DNA from: Marisediminitalea oceani
GTDB taxonomy: Bacteria; Pseudomonadota; Gammaproteobacteria; Enterobacterales; Alteromonadaceae
Length of the DNA stretch: 59,005 nt
Assembly (NCBI RefSeq): GCF_003731635.1
Contig: NZ_RCUA01000046.1
Location: 1 to 59,005 of the forward strand
Direction: 5' to 3'
Part shown: piece by piece, positions 14,592 to 22,746 of the stretch
How positions within the stretch are numbered: position 1 is the first letter of the stretch
Layout of the letters: each line of letters begins with the position of its first letter
Made by a program: the position numbers and the translations under genes
The notes under the pieces: generated by a model
Told to the model about the DNA's origin: nothing
Seen by the model: the letters and a program-made list of their open reading frames with translations, nothing else
Database searches by the model: none

Positions 14592-16655
14592 ATGAATACA
14601 AATTATCATTGGAGCTTAGGCCCGTCGATCATCGCCCTGTCACTCACCCTGGCACTTAGCGGCTGCGTAGATGACGGTGATACTGGCCCTGCAGGCCCGG
14701 CTGGAATGGATGGCGCGGATGGTAACGATGGAAGCGATGGCGCACCAGGATTACCCCAAGGCGTATTCTTAATTGCCAACAACGGCGATTCAAATCGCGG
14801 CACCCTGACCCGGGCCGACCAAAATGCGGCTATGTTAAGCCAGTTCACCAGTGGTAATAATGAAGGTGTGATGCTGGATAGCACTGGTAATCTGTTTCAG
14901 GCTGGCGACAGCAGTACCGGCAGCTTACGTACGGTGTGCCGAATGACATCCCGCTCCGGCGGCATGTATATGCCTGCTTATGACAAAGATATCACCGGGG
15001 CCAACACCGGCCTTACCAACCCCAAAGGGATCCATCTGGCCGAGCACAGCGGCATGGTGTTTGTGGCGGATTTTAACGGCATGCGGATCAGCATTTTTGG
15101 CAGTCAGGCAGCAGGCGATGTAACGCCGGTTGCAGAAATTCCGCTGTCGGCCAAGCCATGGGATGTCACGGTAGATGAAGTTAACGATCGCATGTATGTG
15201 GCTCTCACCGACGGTACTATAGCCGTTTATGATAATGTCATGGGATCCGGTTTTTCGCCTACAGTCATGCGTTCTATTGTACCGGCAGATGCCGATGGAA
15301 ATCAGCTCTCGGTAAACCTGCACGGTATTGTTTATGACGCCGGGAGCGATCGTCTGGTTGTTTCTGATGTGGGCGATGCGGCCGTGGCCGATGATGGCCA
15401 GCTGTTTGTGATCAATAATGCTGCAATGGCGGATGGTAATACATTACCTGCCCGTCAGGTTGGCGGCCCGATGTCGTTGCTGGGTAATCCGGTAGACATT
15501 ATTCTTACCGGCACAACTTTGCGTGTGGCAGAAAAGTCGAACGATGCCATCCTTGTTTTCACTAACATTTTCGATGGGCCGGATGGCGACATGGCCCCCA
15601 CCCTTGCAACCACTACCAGTAAACCAGAGTCTCTGGCTCAGGTGATGCCGGCGATGGACCTGATGGATGCATCGGACAATGCGCTCACCGCCACAACCAT
15701 CAATGGCATTGTGGTATCGAGTAATCCCTCGGCAGCGGGCCCGACCACCGGCCAAATCTCCCGTTACAGTGCAGTACTCAGCAGTACCCTGGGCAGCTTT
15801 GATGCGGGCATGAGCATTGAAAGTGTTACCATAGACGCCTTAGGCGATGGTGCCGTTACCTTCGATGATATCGATTCAGCCATGGGTGGAGTACTCATCA
15901 TCAACCGCCTGGCCAGCATGCGGGATGACGACAGTTACACAATGTCTCAGGATCACATGATTATGGGAGCCAATACAGGTTTGGTTACACCGAAGGGGGT
16001 GGACGTGTCGTCTGCTCACGGACTGGTCTTTGTGGCTGAGTTCAATCCCGATACCCCAGCGGTGCAGGTATTTTCGTCTTGCGCGTCAGGGGATGTGGCG
16101 CCACTGCTCTCACTGGTTGCAAGTAACGATGCGCGCCCGTGGGACGTTGACTACGATGCTACCACCGACCGTGCTTTTGTAGCCCTGACTAACGGTACTG
16201 TAGCGGTATTTGACGAAGTCACCCGCCAACTCATGTCGGGCATGACAACGATTACCGGTGAAGACCGCTTAATTACGCCAGCTATGGGCGGAGCGCCCAT
16301 CACTGCGCCAACTAACATTCATGGCATAGACTACGATCCGCAGTCTGATAGTCTGGTAATTTCTGATGTGGGCAGCGCCGCCAGTGCCACCGACGGTAAG
16401 CTCTATGTTATTCCGGCAGCCGGTATGGCAAATGGCTTAGCTGAGATGAGTGTAATGATTGCCGGACCGAACTCTATGCTCGGCAACCCGGTAGACTTAA
16501 TGCTCAGCAATGGCCATGTGTATGTTGCAGAGAAGTCTAACAACGTGATCATGCGCTTTGATAATATTCTCAATAGCGCCAGTGGCGACATCGCAGCGGA
16601 TTACAGCATGAGTTACACCGCTCCGGAATCGGTAGTCGTTGTGCCGGTTAACTAA
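14592..16655 (+). CDS. Beta-propeller lipoprotein with collagen-like linker
   Basis: This 687-residue protein begins with a lipoprotein signal ending ALSG-C25. A Gly-X-Y stretch of seven triplets (about 32-53, GPAGPAGMDGADGND and on) follows and would act as an extended linker. The rest consists of two homologous halves. The blocks GANTGLxxPKG, PWDVxxD, VALTDGTIAVYD-like, HGIxYDxxSDxLVxSDVG and LGNPVDxxL occur once near 135-330 and again near 460-660. These YVTN/NHL-like blades suggest a propeller exposed at the outer membrane surface. Its ligand is unknown. A terminator follows at once, so it is a single-gene unit. Confidence 0.8.
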   Translation: MNTNYHWSLGPSIIALSLTLALSGCVDDGDTGPAGPAGMDGADGNDGSDGAPGLPQGVFLIANNGDSNRGTLTRADQNAAMLSQFTSGNNEGVMLDSTGNLFQAGDSSTGSLRTVCRMTSRSGGMYMPAYDKDITGANTGLTNPKGIHLAEHSGMVFVADFNGMRISIFGSQAAGDVTPVAEIPLSAKPWDVTVDEVNDRMYVALTDGTIAVYDNVMGSGFSPTVMRSIVPADADGNQLSVNLHGIVYDAGSDRLVVSDVGDAAVADDGQLFVINNAAMADGNTLPARQVGGPMSLLGNPVDIILTGTTLRVAEKSNDAILVFTNIFDGPDGDMAPTLATTTSKPESLAQVMPAMDLMDASDNALTATTINGIVVSSNPSAAGPTTGQISRYSAVLSSTLGSFDAGMSIESVTIDALGDGAVTFDDIDSAMGGVLIINRLASMRDDDSYTMSQDHMIMGANTGLVTPKGVDVSSAHGLVFVAEFNPDTPAVQVFSSCASGDVAPLLSLVASNDARPWDVDYDATTDRAFVALTNGTVAVFDEVTRQLMSGMTTITGEDRLITPAMGGAPITAPTNIHGIDYDPQSDSLVISDVGSAASATDGKLYVIPAAGMANGLAEMSVMIAGPNSMLGNPVDLMLSNGHVYVAEKSNNVIMRFDNILNSASGDIAADYSMSYTAPESVVVVPVN

Positions 16656-16672
16656 TCTAACAGGCAGTTACC

Positions 16673-16699
16673 AAAGCGCCCAGTCCCGGGCGCTTTTTT
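16673..16699. terminator. Bidirectional terminator
   Basis: AAAGCGCCC and GGGCGCTTT pair around a short agtcc loop and run into TTTTTT. It lies 17 bp after the propeller lipoprotein stop and 15 bp before the convergent YCF48-like stop. The weak A-run on the left would serve the minus strand. Confidence 0.85.
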
Positions 16700-16714
16700 A
16701 TTCCTGCTGGTGAG

Positions 16715-17722
16715 TTACCGGTACAGCTCCACCACGCCGTTTTTACCCACGCCTATACAGCCTTTCTCAGCCTGACAGGCCAGGCTCCAGATATTACTTT
16801 GGCTGACTATTTGCCATTTATCGGCGCCAGGTTTTAATACTGCCACGCCCTGAGGATTACTCACCCAGTACTCAACGCCTTCGGTTGTAGCCAGTAAAGC
16901 TGAGCCATATACAGCGCCTTGTAATGGTAATTCAGGTAATGCCTGCCAGGTATCACTATTAAAGAAATATTGCCAGGCACTGGCCGGAGCGCCAGCAAGC
17001 TTAAGACTGCCGCCACTGACAAACACGGTATTTACTGTTGCCTGCACAGAGAAAATCCCACCAGCCTCGCCGCCGGCAATCGGGCTTTCAATACTTTGCC
17101 ATTGGTTTCCCTCAAGCATCAGTAGCCGCGGCGTATCACCATTACCGGTGCCAATCACAACTCCTCTGCCAGGAGCCTCATTGAGGCAGGTACCGCTGGA
17201 GGCAAACCCGCCCTCTGATGACTGGGCTTTGATGGGCAGAGACTGTCTTTGCCAGTTTAGTCCGCCATCGCTGGTGGCCAGCACAAACAAGCCCTGCTCA
17301 TCGGAATCGCCATACAGCCAGCCCATGGTCAGCGAAGTCATATAAAAGCAGTCATAAAAGGTGCTTTGCTGCTGCCCCTGTGACACCTGCTGCCAGTGCT
17401 TGCCATTATCATCGCTGATAAACACGCCGGAATCCGGCCCTTCCCCGGCACTCATCACCAACAGGCGGCCGTTAGTAAGCCGTTGATTATCACGAAACTG
17501 CCTGTTATCAGAGCCTGTTGGAGCGGGTATCTGCTGCCAGCTTGCGCCATCATCGCCAGACAAATAAATCCCACCAGAGGTACCGGAAGCTACTGCGTAA
17601 TTATCCTGCCAGGTGACAGCCTGAAACGAGACATTTTCATCTAACTGATGAACGGTTACACCGGCTCTGGCCACTGGCAACAAACTGGCATAAACCAAAA
17701 CAGACAAGAGGAGTGTTTTCAT
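16715..17722 (-). CDS. YCF48/BNR-type exported beta-propeller protein
   Basis: This 335-residue protein has a cleavable signal peptide (about 1-20, ending ARA-G). The mature protein contains repeated sialidase-type Asp-box motifs, such as LSGDDGASWQQI, ISDDNGKHWQQV and TSDGGLNWQRQ, that mark blades of a YCF48/HCF136-like propeller. Homologues assist assembly of membrane complexes in phototrophs, while bacterial relatives in Alteromonadales are uncharacterised exported proteins. No catalytic residues of a sialidase are apparent. It is a single gene. Confidence 0.82.
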   Translation of the reverse strand: MKTLLLSVLVYASLLPVARAGVTVHQLDENVSFQAVTWQDNYAVASGTSGGIYLSGDDGASWQQIPAPTGSDNRQFRDNQRLTNGRLLVMSAGEGPDSGVFISDDNGKHWQQVSQGQQQSTFYDCFYMTSLTMGWLYGDSDEQGLFVLATSDGGLNWQRQSLPIKAQSSEGGFASSGTCLNEAPGRGVVIGTGNGDTPRLLMLEGNQWQSIESPIAGGEAGGIFSVQATVNTVFVSGGSLKLAGAPASAWQYFFNSDTWQALPELPLQGAVYGSALLATTEGVEYWVSNPQGVAVLKPGADKWQIVSQSNIWSLACQAEKGCIGVGKNGVVELYR

Positions 17723-17791
17723 AAGCGGGGCAGAAATCCTTGGTTAAATTTGCTAACATTAAAATTATCATACAATTAGAAATAGCATTCT

Positions 17792-18235
17792 ATGGCAAAG
17801 CCAAAACCCATAATAGAAATAGTCACTTATGGTATTCACACCAAGTGGGATGCCGACGCCAAAGCACTACCTAAAATTAAGACGTTCACCAATCATATTC
17901 CATTGGAGCTGGATATAGAATTTGGCTTTATTGTTAACATAAAGCGCGCCAAAAATCAGCAGGTTCGCTATTGCATTTATCATCCCGACATTCCCGACGA
18001 AGACGGTATTCCAATGCCGCCCTTTGACGGCGAGGAGTATATTCGCTCCAATGACTGGGATTTCTATCTGGGCGATACGCTTTGGCAACCGCTGAGTAAC
18101 AAAGTGGGCGACTGGCGAATGACCCTGGAACTGAATGGCCGGATCATTGCGGATAAAACCTTTACCGTCGAAGACGACCTGCCTTACGACGGCGCGCAGT
18201 TCTGGCAACGGGGTAAACCCAAACTTCGGCGCTAA
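17792..18235 (+). CDS. DUF3859 domain protein
   Basis: This is a 147-residue protein matching DUF3859 in its core: IPLELDIEFGFIVNIKRAKNQ, a central YxIYHPDIPDEDG and a final GDWRMTLELNGRIIADKTFTV. It is predicted to be all-beta. It has no signal peptide here, so a cytoplasmic location is expected. No function is established. It is monocistronic, divergent from the YCF48-like gene with a 69-bp gap. Confidence 0.85.
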   Translation: MAKPKPIIEIVTYGIHTKWDADAKALPKIKTFTNHIPLELDIEFGFIVNIKRAKNQQVRYCIYHPDIPDEDGIPMPPFDGEEYIRSNDWDFYLGDTLWQPLSNKVGDWRMTLELNGRIIADKTFTVEDDLPYDGAQFWQRGKPKLRR

Positions 18236-18432
18236 TCCAGATCTGGTGGCTTGCCATGTTTTCGGGCAATTTTGCACCGTTGTGACACATCCGGCTGGCC
18301 ATCAGGAATAACAACCTCTGTTTAAACAAGCGGTTATATTTTTACGTGCCAGGGAATAATCCTTGCAAAACTTACCTGAATGATCTCCACAAAAACCCGA
18401 TGAATACCATCTAACAAGAATACGGAGTGTGT

Positions 18433-19428
18433 ATGCAAGCATTTATCGAAGGTATGCCAAAGGCAGAGTTACATGTTCATATTGAGGGCACGCTGGAACC
18501 CGAACTGAGCTTTGCGCTGGCGAAGAAAAATAACATCGAACTCCCCTACGATACCCCTGAAGCACTGATCGCTGCTTACGATTTCCACGACTTACCCTCT
18601 TTTCTGAAAATTTATTATGCCGGAATGAGCGTGCTGATAGATGAAGACGATTTTTATCAGCTAACCTGGGATTACCTGGAAAAAGCCGCATCGCAGAATG
18701 TGGTGTATACCGAAATATTCTTTGATCCTCAGGGCCACACCAGTCGTGGGGTTAGTTTTGATACAGTGATCACCGGGATCAGAAAGGCGCAGACAGCGGC
18801 AGAGGAAAAACTGGGGATCCGCAGCCAGCTTATTATGTGCTTTTTGCGCGATATGTCGGCCGAAAGCGCCATGGAACATTTAGTTATGGCCAAGCCTTAC
18901 CTTGGCTGGCTGGTTGGAGTGGGTCTTGACTCCGATGAGCACAACAACCCACCGGTAAAATTTCGTGAAGTGTTTAAGCTGGCCAAAGAATGGGGCCTCA
19001 AGCTCACCATGCATTGTGATGTGAACCAGAAAAACACCCTGGAGCATATTCGTCAGGTCATCGAAATTATCGGCGTGGACCGCATTGATCACGGGGTTAA
19101 CTCGCTGGAATCTGATGACCTTTGTGAACTGATTAAAAGCCACAAACTGGGGCTCACCGTGTGCCCGGTATCCAATCAGTTTGTGGTGCAGTCGTTAACC
19201 TCCAACGAAATTCGCCAGATGCTCGATAAAGGCATGCTGGCCACCATCAATTCCGACGATCCGGCTTATTTTCGGGCTTACATGAACGAAAACCTGATTG
19301 CCTTACAGCAAGAGGGCGACTTTAGCCGCGAAGATCTTAAAACGTTGATGGCCAATGCCTTTACCGTGACCTGGTTACCCGAAGACGATAAGCAAGTCTA
19401 TCTGGATCAGCTCAACGCGTATTGTTAA
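18433..19428 (+). CDS. Adenine deaminase, adenosine deaminase-like family
   Basis: This 331-residue TIM-barrel deaminase has the zinc motif ELHVHIEGTLEPE (H14, H16), a third ligand in LTMHCDV, the catalytic HG in DRIDHGVNSL and the metal Asp in NSDDPAYF. The opening HIEGTLEPEL and length match the bacterial Add-like enzymes characterised as adenine deaminases (adenine to hypoxanthine, EC 3.5.4.2) rather than true adenosine deaminases. I start at ATG 18433, six bases after a GGAG site; the upstream GTG at 18427 would overlap that site. It is the second adenine deaminase-type gene in the window and lies upstream of dgcN, separated by 142 bp. Confidence 0.88.
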   Translation: MQAFIEGMPKAELHVHIEGTLEPELSFALAKKNNIELPYDTPEALIAAYDFHDLPSFLKIYYAGMSVLIDEDDFYQLTWDYLEKAASQNVVYTEIFFDPQGHTSRGVSFDTVITGIRKAQTAAEEKLGIRSQLIMCFLRDMSAESAMEHLVMAKPYLGWLVGVGLDSDEHNNPPVKFREVFKLAKEWGLKLTMHCDVNQKNTLEHIRQVIEIIGVDRIDHGVNSLESDDLCELIKSHKLGLTVCPVSNQFVVQSLTSNEIRQMLDKGMLATINSDDPAYFRAYMNENLIALQQEGDFSREDLKTLMANAFTVTWLPEDDKQVYLDQLNAYC

Positions 19429-19570
19429 AGACGACCACCAGAGGCCGACCCTGAAGCATTTTATTAATGAAGAATAACGCTGGAATTCATTAGTCGATGG
19501 CTTTAGGGTACAGACCCATTGTATTCGTCTTCTTCAGTCACCTTATGTGACCTCTGTTCAAGGAGTTATC

Positions 19571-20569
19571 ATGAACCTGCCTTCCCCTTATTTACTTTTT
19601 ATCGGCAATGCTACGGATCCGCTCAGCATCAAAATGGCTAAGAGCGCGGCGGACTGGAGCCCTGAGATGTGCGTGGGCGAATATTCCCTGCCAGGCTGCA
19701 GTGTGACCACCGGCCTGCCAGCCATGACCATTGAAGAAGGCGCGCAACAAGGCGCCAAAGCATTTGTACTTGGTTTTGCCAACAGCGGCGGCGTGCTTGA
19801 CCCGTCGCTGGTTGCTTCCATTATTACCGCCCTGGAAGCCGGCATGGATATTATTAATGGCCTGCACGATAAACTGGCTGATATTCCTGAAATAGCTGAA
19901 AAAGCCCAGGCACTCGGTCGCCGCCTGATAGACATTCGCCACCCCACCACCAAATTTAAAACCGGTACCGGCGTCAAACGCCCGGGCAAACGTTTGCTGA
20001 CCGTAGGTACGGATTGTTCAGTGGGTAAAATGTACACCACACTGAGCCTGGCCCGAGGCATGCAGAGTCAAGGCATAAAAGCCACCTTCCGGGCCACGGG
20101 CCAGAGCGGTATTCTGGTTGCCGGTGAAGGCGTAGCCGTCGATTGCGTAGTCTCTGACTTTATCTCCGGTAGTGTTGAAGCACTCTGCCCGGCCAACGAC
20201 GATGACCACTGGGATTTAATCGAAGGTCAGGGCTCGCTGTATCATCCGGCTTTTGCAGGCGTTAGCTTAGGACTGTTACACGGCTCGCAACCTGACGCAC
20301 TGGTTATTTGCCACGCATTGAACCGTGACCACATGCGCGCCCTGCCTGGTCGTCCACTCCCCAGTCTTGAACAGGTGATTGAAATGAATCTCACCGCCGC
20401 GCGGATCACTAACCCCGATGTGAAGGTGATTGGCGTATCGGTAAACACGTCTTCGGTCAGCGAAGATGAAGCCCTGGTCTATTGCAATAGCGTGACCGAG
20501 CAGCTTGGCCTGCCTTGTGTCGACCCGATCCGCCACGGCGTTGGCGCGTTAGTGGAGGCATTGGAATGA
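19571..20569 (+). CDS. dgcN: D-glutamate N-acetyltransferase DgcN (DUF1611)
   Basis: This 332-residue DUF1611 protein has an N-terminal Rossmann-like part (about 7-75) and a P-loop-type segment GTDCSVGK (146-153) leading a C-terminal NTPase-like fold. Marine Pseudoalteromonas DgcN acetylates D-glutamate in the first step of a D-Glu catabolic route. The start is set by aaggag ten bases before ATG 19571; an upstream ATG at 19547 lacks such a site. The stop overlaps the dgcA start in ATGA, so the two genes are coupled. Family assignment is firm, and the pathway role comes from the characterised homologous pair. Confidence 0.88.
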   Translation: MNLPSPYLLFIGNATDPLSIKMAKSAADWSPEMCVGEYSLPGCSVTTGLPAMTIEEGAQQGAKAFVLGFANSGGVLDPSLVASIITALEAGMDIINGLHDKLADIPEIAEKAQALGRRLIDIRHPTTKFKTGTGVKRPGKRLLTVGTDCSVGKMYTTLSLARGMQSQGIKATFRATGQSGILVAGEGVAVDCVVSDFISGSVEALCPANDDDHWDLIEGQGSLYHPAFAGVSLGLLHGSQPDALVICHALNRDHMRALPGRPLPSLEQVIEMNLTAARITNPDVKVIGVSVNTSSVSEDEALVYCNSVTEQLGLPCVDPIRHGVGALVEALE

Positions 20570-21606
20570 GTCTGAGTTTTAAAGCCTTTACTGAGTCTTT
20601 TCCGCTGGCCCGTGAGTTTCGCATTTCACGAGGCGCAAAAACTCAGGCCGATGTGATCACCGTACTGGTAAGCGACGGCCATTATTATGGCTGGGGTGAA
20701 TCTGTCCCCTATGCCCGCTATAACGAATCAATCAAATCCGTGTTAGCGCAACTGGAAGACATAAAGGGCGCCTTTGCCAGTGTCTGTGATACCGAGGATT
20801 TACTCACCCTGCTACCCGCCGGATCTGCACGCAATGCGCTGGACGCAGCACTGTGGGATTTAAAAGCCAAGGTAAAGGGTAAATCGGTGGCCAGCCTGGC
20901 TAACCTTTATACGGTACAGCGTTGTTACACTGCGCAAACCCTTAGCATTGATACGCCAGAGGGGATGAAAAACCAGGCACTGGAAATTAAAAATGCGCCG
21001 CTAATTAAAATTAAGCTGGATGAACATCAGGTGCTGGAACGTCTGGCCGCCATCCACGAAGCCTCACCACAAAGCCGGCTGATTGTGGATGCCAATGAAG
21101 GCTGGCAGGTAGCGATGCTGAATGAATTGCTGCCGGATATGGCTAAGCTTGGTGTTGCGCTAATAGAACAGCCGGTTCCTGCCGAAGCCGATGAGGAACT
21201 GGCAGGGCTTAACAGTCCCGTAATCCTGTGTGCCGATGAATCCTGTCACGTGAGTGCCGATATCGAGCGGCTGGCAAAGTACTATCAGGCGGTCAATATT
21301 AAACTGGATAAAACCGGCGGCTTAACCGAAGCAATTCGCGCTTACCACGCGGCTAAAGAGCACAATCTGCAGATCATGATTGGTTGTATGGTAGGCTCGT
21401 CGCTGGCTATGGCGCCAGCCTATGGCCTGTGCGCGGATGTGCAGTTTGTCGACTTAGACGGGCCGCTACTGGTTGCTCAGGACCGTGCCGATGGCTTTAC
21501 CTTCGACCAGGGCCGCATGATTCAACCGGAGCCTTTCTTGTGGGGCTTGCCGGGGCAATACGGCCAACAAGGCCTTGCCCGCCTGTGGAACGAACTGCCG
21601 GATTAA
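20566..21606 (+). CDS. dgcA: N-acetyl-D-glutamate racemase DgcA, enolase superfamily
   Basis: This 346-residue member of the enolase superfamily was formerly called dipeptide epimerase. The catalytic lysine pair lies in LIKIKLD, the metal ligands in IVDANEGW, LIEQPVPA and CADESC, and the second base lysine in NIKLDKTGG. In the DgcN/DgcA pathway it racemises N-acetyl-D-glutamate to the L form; classical relatives epimerise L-Ala-D/L-Glu from peptidoglycan. Either way it supports recycling of D-glutamate. The start ATG at 20566 overlaps the dgcN stop and has a tggagg site within dgcN. Its stop overlaps the convergent EVE gene by four bases. Confidence 0.87.
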   Translation: MSLSFKAFTESFPLAREFRISRGAKTQADVITVLVSDGHYYGWGESVPYARYNESIKSVLAQLEDIKGAFASVCDTEDLLTLLPAGSARNALDAALWDLKAKVKGKSVASLANLYTVQRCYTAQTLSIDTPEGMKNQALEIKNAPLIKIKLDEHQVLERLAAIHEASPQSRLIVDANEGWQVAMLNELLPDMAKLGVALIEQPVPAEADEELAGLNSPVILCADESCHVSADIERLAKYYQAVNIKLDKTGGLTEAIRAYHAAKEHNLQIMIGCMVGSSLAMAPAYGLCADVQFVDLDGPLLVAQDRADGFTFDQGRMIQPEPFLWGLPGQYGQQGLARLWNELPD

Positions 21607-22073
21607 AGCTGACGTCCGGCCAGCTCGTTTAAAATGTGCCATTCGCTTTCTGTTACCGGCATTACAGACAAGCGATGGCCTTTTTTCACCAGTCCCAATT
21701 CGGTAATTTGCGGGCAGTCTTTAATCATACCCAGCGGTAGCACGCGGGCAAACTTGCTCACGTACTTTACATCCACACTAAACCAGCGCGGCTTGTCAGG
21801 CGTTGCTTTCGGATCGTAATAGTCCGACTCCGGATCAAACTGGGTTGCATCGGGATAACCGGCTTTAACTACCTCGGCAATACCTGCAATACCCACCGTT
21901 TTACAACTGGAGTGATAAAAAAACACCTTATCCCCCACGCTAACCTCATCGCGCAGGAAATTACGCGCCTGATAGTTACGCACCCCGTCCCATGGCTCGG
22001 TTTGGTCAGGTCGTTGAGCCAGGTGGTCGATACCAAACACGTCCGGTTCCGATTTAAACAGCCAGTAACGCAT
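21603..22073 (-). CDS. EVE domain protein
   Basis: This 156-residue protein consists of one EVE domain, a PUA/YTH-like fold that binds modified bases. The characteristic opening MRYWLFKSEPDVFGIDHL and the segment WDGVRNYQARNFLRD are intact, and VGDKVFFYHSSC follows. I start at ATG 22073, where the conserved domain begins; an in-frame ATG at 22124 would add 17 unrelated residues. It is a soluble single gene. The ligand is probably a modified nucleobase in RNA or DNA, as for the family. Confidence 0.92.
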   Translation of the reverse strand: MRYWLFKSEPDVFGIDHLAQRPDQTEPWDGVRNYQARNFLRDEVSVGDKVFFYHSSCKTVGIAGIAEVVKAGYPDATQFDPESDYYDPKATPDKPRWFSVDVKYVSKFARVLPLGMIKDCPQITELGLVKKGHRLSVMPVTESEWHILNELAGRQL

Positions 22074-22189
22074 GAATGCTTCTCCGTAGTTATCCGGCGC
22101 AGAGTATAAGTCACCGGGAACCACAATTCAGCCCTTGAGAAAGGGAAAAAGCGCACAACATATAAGAAATAGCTTATAGGAGTAAAATC

Positions 22190-22624
22190 ATGAGTGCTAT
22201 TCATATCGTTTGCCCCCATTGTCAGGGGCTCAATCGCAGTCCGGCAGAGCGTTTAAGTGACAACCCGGTGTGTGGCAAGTGCAAACAGGGCCTGTTACCC
22301 GCCCACCCTGTCGAGTTAAGACAGTCTGATTTTGCGCGCTTTATCGAAAAATCTGACCTACCGGTGATCGTCGATTTTTGGGCAGATTGGTGTGGCCCCT
22401 GTAAAATGATGGCCCCGGCATTTGCCCAGGCTGCTCAACAGTTACAAGGTAAAGCCATCTTTGCCAAGGTCGATACCGAGTCTAACCCCATGTTAAGTCA
22501 GCAATTTGCCATTCGCAGCATTCCCAGCCTGTTAGTGTTTAAACAAGGCCGTGAAGTCAGCCGCCAGGCCGGTGCGATGCCAGCCGGACAACTTATCCAG
22601 TGGGCACAGCAGGTAATTCGTTAA
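22190..22624 (+). CDS. trxC: Thioredoxin 2
   Basis: This 144-residue cytoplasmic thioredoxin has the TrxC-specific N-terminal zinc finger (CPHC at about 8-11 and CGKC at about 30-33) before the thioredoxin fold. The active site is WADWCGPCKMM, and the cis-proline lies in IRSIPSLLVF. Zinc-finger thioredoxins are reductants that are induced in, and serve, the oxidative-stress response. A tagga-type ribosome binding site precedes the ATG. It is a single gene, upstream of ygiQ with a 122-bp gap. Confidence 0.95.
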   Translation: MSAIHIVCPHCQGLNRSPAERLSDNPVCGKCKQGLLPAHPVELRQSDFARFIEKSDLPVIVDFWADWCGPCKMMAPAFAQAAQQLQGKAIFAKVDTESNPMLSQQFAIRSIPSLLVFKQGREVSRQAGAMPAGQLIQWAQQVIR

Positions 22625-22746
22625 CCCGCTGTATTTTTTTTGTGCAATTTGCTTCACGGTTGAGAACTGTAAATACTGACTTAGCTATTTTCGCCTGCGG
22701 ATGTTTGCTATAATTTCGCCGTTTTCACAACCCTCTGAAGAATTCC

